Below are positions 11,264 to 22,939 of a stretch of 64,000 bases of DNA, piece by piece. Position 1 is the first letter of the stretch. The number at the start of each line of letters is the position of its first letter. Source of the stretch: Brachypterus glaber (lineage: Eukaryota; Arthropoda; Insecta; Coleoptera; Kateretidae); the NCBI GenBank assembly GCA_958510825.1, contig OY294044.1:102338893-102402892 (forward strand). The letters run 5' to 3'. The notes below the pieces were generated by a model. That model had not been told where the DNA came from. It saw only the letters and a list, made by a program, of their open reading frames with translations, and ran no database searches. Made by a program: the position numbers and the translations under genes.

Positions 11264-11546
11264 AAGGAGCGCAGTGGCTAGCGAGTATGTATAGGAAGCC
11301 TACTAGCGTGAGTTCGATTCTCACTGGCGCCGGTTTGCCTTTTTCAGTTAATTAATAATTAAAATTTGACGAAGGCGATAAGTGAAACGGACACTCCCTA
11401 GAAACTGGTTCGAAAGTCAGTATAAGCCGGTGGTTCCCTCTGCTACTAGCCCACGCAAGTCCTGGACTTAGGGGATGCTTAATTAAGTAGAATAGTATGA
11501 GGTTAAACAAACATGTAATAGATAATGTAATGTAATGTAATTTATA
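11264..11546 (+). mobile_element. tRNA-derived SINE, family 1, plus copy
   Basis: The head has an A-box-like GCGCAGTGGCTAGCG and a B box AGTTCGATTCT at 11311, then CACTGGCGCC and the same body as the minus copy at 9262-9499. It carries an insertion AAGTGAAACGGACA not seen there. The 3' end is a short TAATG repeat (TAATGTAATGTAATG), the kind of simple tail expected for a SINE copied by a LINE. Confidence 0.8.
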
Positions 11547-11569
11547 TCCAAAAAATACAAAAAAAATAA

Positions 11570-11990
11570 TTTTGGATTTTTAAAGTGCCATTTTTTGGCC
11601 ATATTTTTTTTTGAAAAAAACATAAAAAAAACGGTGGTCGCCATGATTCCAGGCGTTTGGATTGACTAAAAAAAAACAAACGGGATATTATTCAGTATTG
11701 AAGTCGCTATAGCCCGAACTAGAAGATTTTTTTTTGGCCGAAAAATAACAAAATGGCCACCGTTTTTCAAAAATGCTCAAAATTAAAAAAACAAATGTTC
11801 TCCATTGTTATTTTTTGGCAAAAAAAAAATTCTTCTAGTTCGGGCTATAGAGACTTCAATACTGAATAAAATCCGTTTTTAGTCGATCCAAACGGCCGGA
11901 ATCATGGCGACCACCGTATTTGATGTTTTTTTCAAAAAAAAAAAAAAATTATGGCCAAGAAATGACACTTTAAAAATTAAAAAAAAAATG
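11570..11990. mobile_element. Foldback element
   Basis: The arms pair over roughly 180 bases. GGTGGTCGCCATGATTCC against GGAATCATGGCGACCACC and CTATAGCCCGAACTAGAAG against CTTCTAGTTCGGGCTATAG are near perfect. The middle has a short spacer around 11780. No reading frame is present. Confidence 0.78.
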
Positions 11991-12920
11991 TATTTTTTGA
12001 ATATTAATAAACTTTTTATATATACATAAATTTTACAATTATATCTTTTTTCTTCCTGTATCAAAAAAAAAAAATATTTTTAAAATTTGAAGGTAGAAAG
12101 ATTAAATTGAATTGAATTTTGTATTTTTTAACCCCTTTAAGAGGGTTAAAAATTAAAAATTTCAAAATCTTTAAAAAATATATTTTTCTGTAATATAAAA
12201 CATAAAAAACACGTAAAGGGGATTTGATGAAATTCACCCCACAAATAGGGTTAAACTACCGCCCAAGCACCAACAAAAGTAGTAAATCATAAAGTATCTT
12301 AGGAAAAATAGAGTTAAAGGGATGTCAGTTATGTTTAATAAAATGTTAGAAAGTTTGGTATAAAATTCAATTCAAGTACCCCTAGTTAACCTTTTGTTTA
12401 AGGGGATATTTAGCTTCTAGAACAATAAGTCTTGCTTTTTTCACAAGCTCATAACCAGACCAAAATTTTGAGCACTTATACGTTACATTTTATCAATTCC
12501 AATCGAAGTTACAGATGTTTGAAAAAGAGGCTAATTTTGCGGTCACTCTTTAAAGCCTAACTGTATTTTTAAATACCGATTGTAAAAATACCTTAATTTT
12601 TAATTACATTGACTGTAAACTGTAATAAATATTAAAGTCAAACTAATATAATCGTTGCTGTAATTTTAATGTTATTATGAATTTGACCATTGTTACAAGC
12701 ACTTCCTGTATTTGTCCTGTGGTTTAACTTAAAATTTACAAATAACATGAAAAATTAAGCATTTTACAGTTTTTTGTAAGTTTGCTTATAGGAGATAGTA
12801 TAATTCAGTATTTCCTCACAAGGATAACTGATTTAAATTTACTATCTTTTTACAGTGTAGTGTTCTATTAGTGTAGTACTCAAAAACTTAAAGATAGGTT
12901 CTTTAAGTTTAAATGAGGAT
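11991..12920. other. Anonymous AT-rich DNA
   Basis: Long A and T runs and no convincing reading frame, RNA gene or inverted repeat on either strand. Confidence 0.4.
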
Positions 12921-13087
12921 AAAACATCAACGATATATTTCACCCATAGAGATGTCTCTGCATAAAATAGGGAGAACCCAAGGTTCTTGGGTACTTATTT
13001 TGATCAAAAACTAACTTGGAAGGTGCACATCTTAAGCAGTTCAAAAGTTAAAGGGCAGAGGGCGTACTTGATACACAAGGTATTATA
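12921..13087 (+). pseudogene. LINE reverse transcriptase fragment
   Basis: One frame reads KTSTIYFTHR, a stop at 12963, then PRFLGTYFDQKLTWKVHI and further to LIHK. FLG-Y-D--LTW--HI is a strong signature of the region just after the polymerase palm in Jockey/I-type LINEs. The fragment is under 60 codons with an internal stop, so it is a relic. The clade cannot be fixed from this length. Confidence 0.7.
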
Positions 13088-13574
13088 ATTCCCAGATAGA
13101 ATTTAGTAGATAAGTCTTTTGAATTTAAGAATAAAACCTGTAAAATAATTTATGAATCATTCGGTACTGAAGTTTTGTCACTTTGTATATACATGTGTGC
13201 ATAGTCTTCTTGTATATTGCCTAAGGTATAAAGCCTACATTTACATTTTCGTTTAATAATGAGAAACAACTCCATGGGGATGGCCCATTCAAAATTAACC
13301 TGGCTTTATATATAAAGATATGCATACGAACAGCATACGTAGAGGTATAGTAAAAGTTAATTTGGATTTGTCCAAGCAGAAAAAATGTAAATTTATTTAG
13401 AATGCATACATAGTACAGTAAACCAAGGAGAAAATTAGTAAAATATAACATTTTAATTGTAAAATATAAAATTTTAAATGTTATCAAAAAAAAAAAAATA
13501 GAGTACCGGTTGAATTTTGCTAATTATTTGGAACCGAGAAATGATTGGAAAGCACCTAGCACACATTGTGTCGG

Positions 13575-13868
13575 AACATGACAAGTTGTTTTTTGTTTTA
13601 TACTGTTTAACGCTGTTTTTCGCTGCTATGGCTTAATTAACGGGACCGCCATCTTTACGTGCCCTCCGAAGCACGGTCCTCAACAGAACTCGCATCCACC
13701 CTGAAATGTGTTTACAGTTTCACCTGCAACTCACATTACAGTTAGTCATCGTAGTTCCATCTACCGACTATTTACACCACTATACATCCATGCTCTATGT
13801 GGGTCTCGAACCCACAACCCCGGGATCCGTAATCAAACGCGCTAACCATTGCGCCACCGGGTGGTGGG
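13575..13868 (-). mobile_element. tRNA-derived SINE, family 2
   Basis: On the minus strand the head reads GGCGCAATGGTTAGCGCG (A box, plus 13838-13855) and GTGGGTTCGAGACCCAC (B box, plus 13802-13812), a good tRNA-like T arm. The following body (ATGGATGTATAGTGGTGTA, later AAAGATGGCGGTCCC) is not tRNA. It is unrelated to SINE family 1. The 3' border near 13575 is a guess. A lone decayed tRNA gene is possible but less likely. Confidence 0.68.
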
Positions 13869-13984
13869 TACCCACCCTTGTCATGTTAATTCGACAAGAT
13901 TTTATGTTTTGTTTATGTACCTATTTATTGTTTTTTGTCGCCACCAATTATAATTATTTATTTGTTTTATACAAAAATTAATAT

Positions 13985-15000
13985 GATAGGTAAAAAATCA
14001 GGTAAGTCCAAATGCAAGTTTGTAAAAAAAATAAGATTTAACACTCAAAGGGTGAGAACTACACTGTAAATTTACGATACCCTAGGTGAGACGTTTCTGA
14101 CCCATTTAGTATAGTATATGGAATTAAGATTAGTTCACGTGCTGTATCTCAAAGGGTTCCTGAGTTATATAAAAACCGAAAAATAGTGTATGGTAAATTT
14201 TCTCGTGCGATGTTAATATTGTGTAATATTTTTTAGATCTAATGTGATAATACCATCCGGCTAATCTAATATGTATTTGTATAACTATATTCTAAAATTA
14301 CATAGATACGAAAAAACCACTTAATAATATGGTAAAATTACTCCAAAAATAAATTCTAATTTTAAAAATAGGGTAATAAGTATAAAATTAAAAATTACCT
14401 TTTAAAATACTGTAATATCACATAATCTAAATCAACATACTCTTGTTACAGTGTAGGACCCGACGATTTTTTGTTTTTAGATATCTAGACATTTTTCTTC
14501 CAAGCCTTTTTACATGGATTTAGTCATTTGTCTAATTTTTCTCAGCGTTTATTTTTCCATTCGCTGTACTAATACCTACATTTTAATCTTAAAATCCTTG
14601 ATTTCGTTTACAGGAATTGTAATCTAACTACTTATGTGATAAAATACGAGTTTTTAAATCTGACCCATAATTCTAAAAGATTAAAATATAATAATTATAA
14701 TTAAGACAAATGAACAATTTTGATAGGCATTAAAAATAAATTAAATACATAACAATCTCAAAAAATATTAGGGTATTTCAGAAAAAAAAGTACCATAACC
14801 AAATTCTATGCCAAATTTTATCTAAAAAAAAATAAAATAAATTTTTTTACAAGGCACGATTTAAATATATCCATACCGTACAAAATCCAAAAATTTAAAT
14901 CTGTAGCAAATTTTAACTCAAAAAATAAAATGAAATAATAATAGATTAATAGAATAAATAAAATAAAATTGAATAGATTTATTACTTGTACGGTTAAATA
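13985..15000. other. AT-rich DNA with a scrap of the foldback family
   Basis: At about 14125-14180, GATTAGTTCACGTGC and AAAGGGTTCCTGAGTTAT match the arm blocks of the 1174-bp family. The remainder shows no gene, array or long inverted repeat. Confidence 0.45.
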
Positions 15001-15002
15001 TA

Positions 15003-15402
15003 CAGAGCGGTCCAAAAGTCACCCCCCCCCCTCTTAAATTTTGAACCAGTTGAGATATAGACTTCAAATTTGGAGCTTTTAAATAAGGTAACTTAAACTA
15101 TCTTTTAGCATATATTTAATAATTTCAGCTCTTAAAATGTAGACAGGGGGGGGCATGGGAGCATTTTTTAAAAATTTAAAAATGTTAGTTTAAATAGAGA
15201 ATTTTATAAGCTTTAAAATGATGTATCATTTCCATTTAAAAAAATGTCCCCCCATGCCCCCCTGCCCACATTTTAAGAGCTGAAAATATCAAATATATGC
15301 TAAAAGATAGTTTAAGTTGTCTTATTTAAGAGTTCTAAATTTGAAGTCGATATCTCAACTCGTTCAAAAGTTAAAAGGGGGGGTGACTTTTGGACCGCAC
15401 TA
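15003..15402. mobile_element. TA-flanked foldback element, about 400 bp
   Basis: The tips CAGAGCGGTCCAAAAGTCAC and (inverse) GTGCGGTCCAAAAGTCAC are joined to arms of about 180 bases that pair nearly throughout, including a poly-G/poly-C pair and the block TTTTAGCATATATTTAATA against TATCAAATATATGCTAAAA. The centre holds GAGAATTTTATAAGCTTTAA, a block also seen near 8310, 21970 and 25405. Confidence 0.82.
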
Positions 15403-17438
15403 TATATACGTATTGTCACACCTGATATAATACAAAAACAAAACCATATTTCAAAAGACAGTTTTTGCTAAAAACCTATTTCAAATAAATGAGGTTTAAA
15501 CAACGTTTAATGAAAAACTTACAGTTTTTCCTCATTACGTATATACATGATATATTTAATTTTGTCTGAAAACTCAAATTATCTTTAGAATTTAATATTT
15601 TATCACGGTGTCCATAACAGGTGTCCAAATTATATTAAATTCCTATTATTGGCAAAGGCTTATAGTATGCAAAACTTGCTCATCAAAATTAGTCTAAAAG
15701 CCTAATAATTATTTTAGATAAGTGTACCTAGGTACCTAGGTATTATTTTATGGATTCAAATTAGTATGAGATAACTAATATTTTAACTTTAATATAGAGA
15801 TATTTAAAATATAAATACTATAAAATAAATTTAAGTTTTTGTTTGCAGCTTTTAGTTACTATGTATAAAAAAATGAAATATGTATTTTATGTTGGTATTT
15901 AAATGTTTATTATTCAACAAAAAGTACTCAGTAGTTTTTTTCCGTTGTTTCAAGGTAAAAATTAGGTGCCAATAATAGGAAAATCTGGATGCCAATCATT
16001 AGCAAAAAGGTTCCAACAATACAAAATTATGTATTCTTGTAATTAATTAAAAAAAAATATTTTATATTATTAAAATCTCGGTTTCAATTTTATATAAAAT
16101 AGAATAACTACTGAATCATGTAAAATATTTTATTCTTGATAACATGAAACATTTAATAAGTTATAATGAAATATATGTAGAAAATTTAAAAGTGCCAATA
16201 ATTGGGGGTTTTCGTAATGGTTTTCGCGGTAAAGCATAGGCGCGAACGGGGTCAATTCGCGGCAATGGTGCCATAATTAAAAATTAACCCTTTAAATTTA
16301 CGATGACGACGTTATATCCTGAAATCAAGTTATAAAAATAAAACATTTATTTTTGTAACTCAAATTCTTGTAATTAAATTGCAGAAAATATTTTTTACAG
16401 TGTATACCTAGATAAGTTAATCTAGTGATAGGTGAACGAGAGGAAAAGTGAAAAATAACAACGCTAAACTTTAACCTCCACTTTCATGGGAACTGAAAAG
16501 TCCTTCGTCTTAGAAGATTTACCATGTTCCGTGAACAGATAATTGGAATCTCAACAAGAGAAATGGGAAGACCAAAAAATAGGGTGAAGTAAAAACAAAA
16601 TTAATATAACAGTAAAAAACGTTTTGCATTTTGGCTTCATAAGTTTATTAAGGAATAAATTTCATTAACGATTTTTCTTAATAACCGCAACGTTTTTAAA
16701 CCTTTCTTCTCTATTACTTACAATATGTCTTGAAGTGGATAAAAAATAATGGTTTTTACTTCACTCTACAAAAGATGGAGTGAAATAAATTCAAATAATC
16801 TTTGTAGGCAAAATAAATTTAGCAGAACAAACTGTCATGTTTAAATATATTTTATTTAATGTTATTATAGTTCTCCGCATGAAACAAAGTCTCCGAAGTA
16901 AGGGGGAGGAATCATTCGCGCTCTCTTCTTTCCGTCAAGAGCGTTATAAGGCGTGCATGCCTACATCGGGCCTCCCACTTGCACACACATTCCAAACATA
17001 TTTCCCGTAGCCACCGATCCGTGCGTCAAACTATATCAGTAAAATATTGGTGCAATGATAAAATATTGCTTCCAACTAAAAATTAAAGAAAAAATATTTT
17101 TGTAGACTAAGAGATGGCGGCCGCGAGGTACTATGGCTGGAATTTTTTGAGGTGGTTGGGGAACCATCAGGAAGTGTCATATGCAAGGCTTTTGCTCAAA
17201 ACACGTCCAAAGGACACGTCAGACGACTCAAACATGCAAACAAATCCTGTTAAAAAAATATTTGTACATCCGGCTGAAAATTTGCGTGGTACCTGTTTAA
17301 AGGTCACACATGATGTATGTAAATCGTCAGACGGCTAGATCAGTCCTAAAGGGGTGTCAGATGCCCTAAAATTTCTAATTTTTTTTTGTTACCTCCGTCT
17401 GACCTTTTAACATATTACCTCAGACACCATTCTGAGCA
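15403..17438. other. Unassigned intergenic DNA
   Basis: Two kilobases with no recognisable gene. A GC-richer patch at 16860-17030 and a CGTCAGACG motif at 17217 and 17325 (also at 18301) are the only distinctive points. The short open frame at 17114-17338 shows no known motif and is not called. Confidence 0.4.
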
Positions 17439-17440
17439 TA

Positions 17441-18295
17441 CAGGGTTATTCTTTTAAATGGTAACTTTTGAACAGAATGAGATATAAACTTTAAATTTGG
17501 AATATCTGTCACACAATAGCTACCATTTGCCATATTTTTTAATTTTTTATTCGGTAAGGCGCCTCCAGGGAGGCAATGGAGGACAATATTTTAAATGGCA
17601 CCCTAGGTCTTGTAATACGGAATTTTAAAGAGATTAAAATTTTCTATTTAACTGTGTGACTATTTATTTTTTAATATTTTTTTTTAAGATTTTTTTTCTT
17701 CAAAATTATTCAAATTTTTAAAGTTTTGTGCATAAATATTAAAATTTTTACATAAAAATAATAAATAATTAGTCTTAACATTATAATACACGATGAAATA
17801 ACTATTTTGAACTTTTTGCTCAAAATTTCCAAAATTATTTTTTTTTTAATATGAAAATATCAATTCTGAAGAAAAAAAAATCTTCAAAAAAACTGTTAAA
17901 AAATAGTTACCTGGTTAAATAGAGAATTTCAAGGTCTTTGAAATGACGATGAAATAACTATTTTGACCTTTTTGCTCAAAATTTCCAAAATTATTTTTTT
18001 TTTTTAAATATGAAAATATCAATTCTGAAGAAAAAAAAATCTTCAAAAAAACTGTTAAAAAATAAATAGTTACCTGGTTAAATAGAGAATTTCAAGGTCT
18101 TTAAAATTACAAGACCTAGGGTGCTACTTAAAATATTGTCCCCACTGCCCCCCTGGCGCCGTCTTACCGAACAAAAAAGTGAAAAATATGACAAATAATA
18201 GTTTTCGTTATGTGATATGTATATTATAAACTTAAAGTTTATATCTCATTGCGTTTAAAAGTTACGGGGGTGTAACATTTAAAAGAACAATCCTG
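17441..18295. mobile_element. TA-flanked foldback with internal tandem duplication
   Basis: The tips CAGGGTTATTCTTTTAAATG and (inverse) CAGGATTGTTCTTTTAAATG have TA on both sides, with arms of about 210 bases (AGGGTGCTACTTAAAATATT against its mirror near 17590). Inside, about 155 bases starting ACGATGAAATAACTATTTTG occur twice in direct order (17790-17944 and 17945-18104). No gene is present. Confidence 0.82.
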
Positions 18296-18405
18296 TATAA
18301 TCGTCAGACGAAAATAGCGGTACGAAATCCCTCTGCAGTGCACAGTGGTCCCAGAAAAAAAGTGATAAAAGTCTGATTTTTTGCATAGGGCCATTTTATA
18401 ACAAC

Positions 18406-18543
18406 CCCCCATATAATAACACAGTATCTTAAAATAAACTCTATCAGTGCATTGTACGTTATTATTAAATTTTTCTCATTTAATATAAAACTTATTAACA
18501 AGATTTTTTTAACTATACCATTAATATGCTTGTCCCATTTTAA
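18406..18543 (-). pseudogene. LINE reverse transcriptase C-terminal fragment
   Basis: On the minus strand the frame reads LKWDKHINGIVKKI and ends YNALIEFILRYCVIIWG. L-W--HI--I--KI followed by YNALIE--LRY-I-WG is the standard thumb region of Jockey/CR1-type LINEs. The frame is open for 117 codons, but the parts beyond these 46 residues are not LINE-like, so the fragment is embedded in unrelated DNA. Confidence 0.65.
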
Positions 18544-18714
18544 GTGTTGGTGCACTGTTTTAAATATTTTCAATATATATAGCAAACCCAATGGATATAA
18601 AACACTATAGTCCTCACATGACGATATTAACGCCTTCGCCAAAATTGCAAATTGCAACAGGCTATGGACACGATTTTCTATTTTTTTTATTTATTTATTT
18701 TGTGTTTTTAAAAA

Positions 18715-19419
18715 AAATAAATTTAAGAGGTGATACTACGTTAAAAAATATGAAAAAAAAGTTCCTATAAAGGTTGGTCCGAAAATGAGTCCTAAGGGAG
18801 CTAAGGCTCTTTAAAATTGCAATAAAAATAAGGTTTTTAATTAATAACTTGTATACCATTTAAGCTAAAGCGACGAGCTTCGCATGTATACTAGTATTAA
18901 TAAGGGAAATAAGTTTATGTTAATTATTTTTTTTGAATTTATCCAGTGCCTAGACGGACAAAATATGTGAGGCTTAACACATTTTTGCCCCAAACTTTTT
19001 TATGTATATTTTTTTTGTACTTTTGGTAAAAGATATAGATTCCTTGAGTAAAAATACATAAAAAATATCATATAGTGTAACACTGTAGGAGCAACTGTTT
19101 AAAAAAAAATGCAATTAAGAGGAAGTAACATTTTGTGCCACAAAAATGTTACTTTTTAAAAGGCTATTACTCCTTTAATATTAAATTAAGGTGTTTTGGT
19201 GAAGAATACTTTTTTGATTAGTTTTAAATGAAGAATCGCCCAGCACCATTAAAATTTTAATGGTGCTCTTTTTTGTTCCACATACAATATGTCCATCTTC
19301 GAAGGGCCGCAGCTCCCTTAGGGCTCATTTCCGGACCAACCTTTATAGGACCTTTTTGTCATATTTTTTAACGTAGAATCACCTCTTAAATTTCTCGAAC
19401 TTGTTTCTGAATATCCCTG
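18715..19419. mobile_element. Foldback element, family E, left tip lost
   Basis: AAATTTAAGAGGTGATACTA at the left is mirrored by the right end, which finishes ATATCCCTG next to TA. The arms pair through TTCCTATAAAGGTTGGTCCG and CCTAAGGGAGCT. The middle matches the element at 54727-55410 (AAAAGGCTATTACT, AATGTTACTT). The left tip is replaced by T-rich DNA. Confidence 0.7.
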
Positions 19420-19439
19420 TATTTATTACCCAAAATTAA

Positions 19440-19690
19440 AGTCTGTTAACGTTACCGGCAGAATGAATGCCGAATAGTGTTCTTAAATATAATGGCCCTC
19501 AGTTGTAAAGGCGAGGGGCGTTTCACTGACCTATTTTTGTACATGTATTGTAAATAATGTACATTATTTACAATATTGTACGAATAATGTAAATAATGTA
19601 AGAAAAATGTATTACTGTATAATACTGTCGAAATAATGTCGGTAATGTAAGTAATGTCCACTTAATGTAAAGTACTGTAGGGTAATGTAC
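19440..19690. repeat. Degenerate TAATGTA-type array
   Basis: TAATGTA, TACTGTA and TAATGTC words are repeated with spacers of a few bases. The flank GGCGAGGGGCGTTTCAC recurs inverted at the second array (23150-23175). Confidence 0.6.
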
Positions 19691-20381
19691 CCCAGACAGC
19701 ACAAAGATGACTTAAAGAGATCTTAAAGATGTCATAGCTCGTCATTCAAGACGTCTTAAGAACGTCGGTTTTCGCCGTATATGCATCTTAAAGACGTCTT
19801 AACGACGTCGTATGTTACAAAAGGTAACGTCTTTAAGACATCTTTTTTAAGACGCCTTACTGACGCCTTGCATAGTCGACTTTACAACATAATACCCCCT
19901 CCCATTTACGTTGCTAGGTACGGTCGCATTGATGTAAAAAGCGTAATAAGAACTAGAATGAGAGGTAATTTGTTTGTCAAAAAGAGATCTTAAAAAAAAC
20001 ATTTATTTTTTTTTAATTTTTTTTTCATTTTTTTTTTGGAAATTTCTTTTTTGATTTTTTTTATTTTTTCGTTTTTCGTAAAAAGAAAATTAAAAAAAAA
20101 TGAAAACTTTTTTTTTTAATATCTTTAAAAAAATGGTAATTTTTTTTATAGTTGATTGTGGTTAATTTATTTTTAGCGTTGAGTATTAAAGTTAACTTCG
20201 ATCTTAATTAAGACAGACGTCTTGTACCGATACTTAAAAGACATCTTATAGACATCATAATCAGATATCTTTTAAACATCCCTAAAAAAAAGACCATAAG
20301 ATATCCTTTTTATGTCTTTAGGCGTCCAGACATAATTAAGATCTAAAAAAGACGTCTTTAAGATATCATGTGCTGTCTGGG
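19691..20381. mobile_element. CCCAGACAGCACA-ended element with AAGACGTCTT motifs
   Basis: Both ends are CCCAGACAGCACA, inverted, 13 bases perfect. Inside each end are many variants of the palindrome AAGACGTCTT, AAGATATCTT or TAAAGACGTCTTAA (for example 19748, 19790, 20215, 20350). The centre is T-rich with a patch of unique DNA at 19880-19980. No transposase is present. The superfamily is not assigned because the target duplication is unclear (AC on both sides at most). Confidence 0.78.
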
Positions 20382-20600
20382 ACGAGGCAGACGCGGACTG
20401 GCTTTTTACGGCACGGTCGGAAAAAATATTAAAAAAGGCCCGTAAACGGCTCAAAACCCATAAAAAATTGGAAAATCGAGGGCCCGGTATAGCCAAAATA
20501 GACCAAATGGCCGTGTGAGGGCCCGTTTAGCACTGGGGCCCGGTCGGCTTTTGACGACCCGGCCGTACAGCCTGTCAGCCACTGGTACGAGGTAATGTAG
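20382..20600. other. GC-rich patch, probably repeat
   Basis: GGGCCC and GGCCCGG words recur (GGGCCCGGTATAG, GAGGGCCCGTTTAG, GGGGCCCGGTCGG) in a background otherwise very AT-rich. No long frame with known motifs. Probably part of an unidentified repeat. Confidence 0.35.
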
Positions 20601-22069
20601 GATGTTAGGTTAAGATTTAGGTTAATATATGTATAATAATATATTAATAAACAAGCCGTGAAGATATGTAATGCTACGCATTCCATTATATATCGTTCAC
20701 AATATATTGTATAATTTTCCCAAAAAAATTTTAAAACAAAAAAAATACTTTTTTTTTATTTTCTTTTGAAAAACGAAAAATAAAAAAAAACAAAATTATT
20801 AACTTTATTTACATGTTTTCTAACATATTTTTTGACGAGGAATCCAAATTCGTCAAAAAAAAAAAAGTTTTTAAAGAGGAAAATTATAGAAATTATATAT
20901 TTTCGTTTAATATTAGTAAAAATTGGTATCTGTGGGTTTTTAGAGTCCCTTGAAACAAATTTTATATTTAAAAGTATCTAACCCTTAAGGGGTGCAGCCA
21001 TCCGTTTTTACATTATTTAAATAACCCGATAAGAATCCTGGGGGTTTTCGGTCTCGCTCAAAATGAATTTATTCTTTTTTAAATTGTGTCTTGATCCATA
21101 TAACCCATAGGACCACCCATATTTACATTTTTTTAATTAACCCGATAAAATTTGGTACACTGCGACTGGCTAAAACCAAATTTAATATTAAAAAAATCTG
21201 ACTGGAAAAAGTCCCAAAACGCCTATGTACCAACTTTTATCAGCTAATTAAAAAAAGATCAATACTGCTGTCAACAAAATAATACTTTTCCCTTTAGGCC
21301 TAGGTTTATTTAAACCAAAAAAACTAAAAAAATATATAATATATATATATATATAATATAATATAATATACAGCCTTTTGAGATTATACAAGACAGAGAA
21401 AACAAAGACAGAACGATTAGATCAAGGTTGAAGTGATTATAGTGAGATGCGATACGCTGTGTTTTATAAAAAAAATATATTATTTCTCTAACTTTCCCCT
21501 TATAAAATCTTTAGGGTCGGTTATCTCGGAATCTTAACCAACGATTTTGTTTTCTTAACGGATTTGGATTCAGCATCAAAAAATATGGTCCAAATTTGAA
21601 GTCTTTAGCCCAAAGCGTTCTTGAGTTATCGTGGTCACAAATTTCCCGAACACACAGACCGACAGACCGACTGAGAGACAGATTTTTTTTTGGCGGAAAT
21701 CATATTTTTTGAATATAAAACGTCCAGGTTTTTGTAGGTTTTATTTTTTTTAATTTATTTACTAAAAAATGCGATTTTTTGTTTTTTTTTTTTTTTAACA
21801 TTTTATTAATATCATTTAAAATTAGTTTAAAAGTATAATTGACATAAAATAATTCAACATTTTTTTTTGATTTTTTTAAAGAAATTTTAACAAAATTTCC
21901 CATTTTTAAACCTATTTTAAAACCACAAAAATTGCTCCCAAAAAATAAAAAAATATTTGGTTAAATAGAGAATTTTATAAGCTTTAAACATATCACACAA
22001 ACCCCCTTTCTATTAAAAAAAAATATCCCCCCTTGCTCCCCCCACCTATCTTGAAATCAAAAAAGTTGC
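20601..22069. other. AT-rich DNA with one copy of the GACAGACAG repeat
   Basis: An AT microsatellite lies at 21331-21372. At 21590-21725 stand GTTCTTGAGTTATCGTGGTC, ACAGACCGACAGACCGAC and a block ending TATAAAACGTCCAGG, matching the dispersed repeat at 34120-34235. No gene is visible. Confidence 0.5.
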
Positions 22070-22270
22070 ATATTTCATGGATTAAAAACATAAAAGTTGC
22101 ATGTTTCATGGGTTAAAAAAATAAATAAATAAATTTTTTATTTTGGGAAAAAAAGTTTTAAATTTTATGGATTAAAAATATAAAAGTTGCATATTTTTTC
22201 ATGGGATAAATATAATAGAATAATACATTTTTAATTTTGGGAAAAAAGTTGTAAACTTCATAGATTAAGA
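22070..22270. repeat. Decayed tandem repeat, unit about 60 bp
   Basis: Blocks of the form AAAAGTTGCATATTTCATGG then GATTAAAAACATAAAAGTTG are repeated about three times with insertions of ATTTTGGGAAAAAAAGTT. Confidence 0.55.
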
Positions 22271-22523
22271 AATATAAAAGTAAGGATTCTCAAACCTTGA
22301 AAAAATATAAATAACTTAACCAGAAGGTGTATTTTTTTTTTTAGAAAGAGTGGGACCTTTTTTTTACATGAACTTTTTTTTGAGAAAAGGTGGGACCTTT
22401 TTTTTTTAGTCATGAACTTTTTTTTGTCGAGGAAAAAAGTTGTATTTTTAGGCTAAAAAAAGTTGTAATTTTTAACCTCCCCCCATCTCCTTCGCTACGG
22501 CCCTGGAATTTCCAGGGGACCTA

Positions 22524-22596
22524 TTCTTCAAAACCGGGGAGTAGAACGACTGATAGAACGAGTCTGAGGTTCGTTCTACTCCCCGGTTTTGAAGAA
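22524..22596. repeat. Perfect 26-bp GC-rich inverted repeat
   Basis: Arm 22524-22549 (TTCTTCAAAACCGGGGAGTA plus GAACGA) is exactly mirrored at 22571-22596, with a 21-base loop. It stands out from the surrounding T-rich DNA. It could be the remains of a small transposon or a transcribed hairpin. Confidence 0.75.
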
Positions 22597-22939
22597 CACG
22601 TCTCCAGGGGGGCTTAAACCAAGGCCAGTTAGGCTAAGCATCCCCTCACACCCCCCCCCCCCACCATTTACGGTCCTGCTACATAAAGAAAAACTTGATA
22701 AAAACTTATTAAATTCCGTACTTTTCATTACATATTATACATCAGGTACACAAAAATGATTAAAAATAATACAGGCATAACAGAGTTATTATTTAAATGA
22801 TTTAAAAAAAAAACCTTTTTAAGAACAAAAATTAAATGTTAAATTCGTGGTTAAACTGAACAATTTACTTAAAACCACCAGAAGTAAACAACACTGCCGA
22901 AATTTTATAGGTGTCACGAGGTCTTTAAACGATCTGAGC

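Noticed and set aside
17114..17338. 74-codon frame starting MAAARYYGWNFLRWLG
   Set aside because: Open and of mixed composition but short, with no motif, no splice context and repeat motifs nearby.
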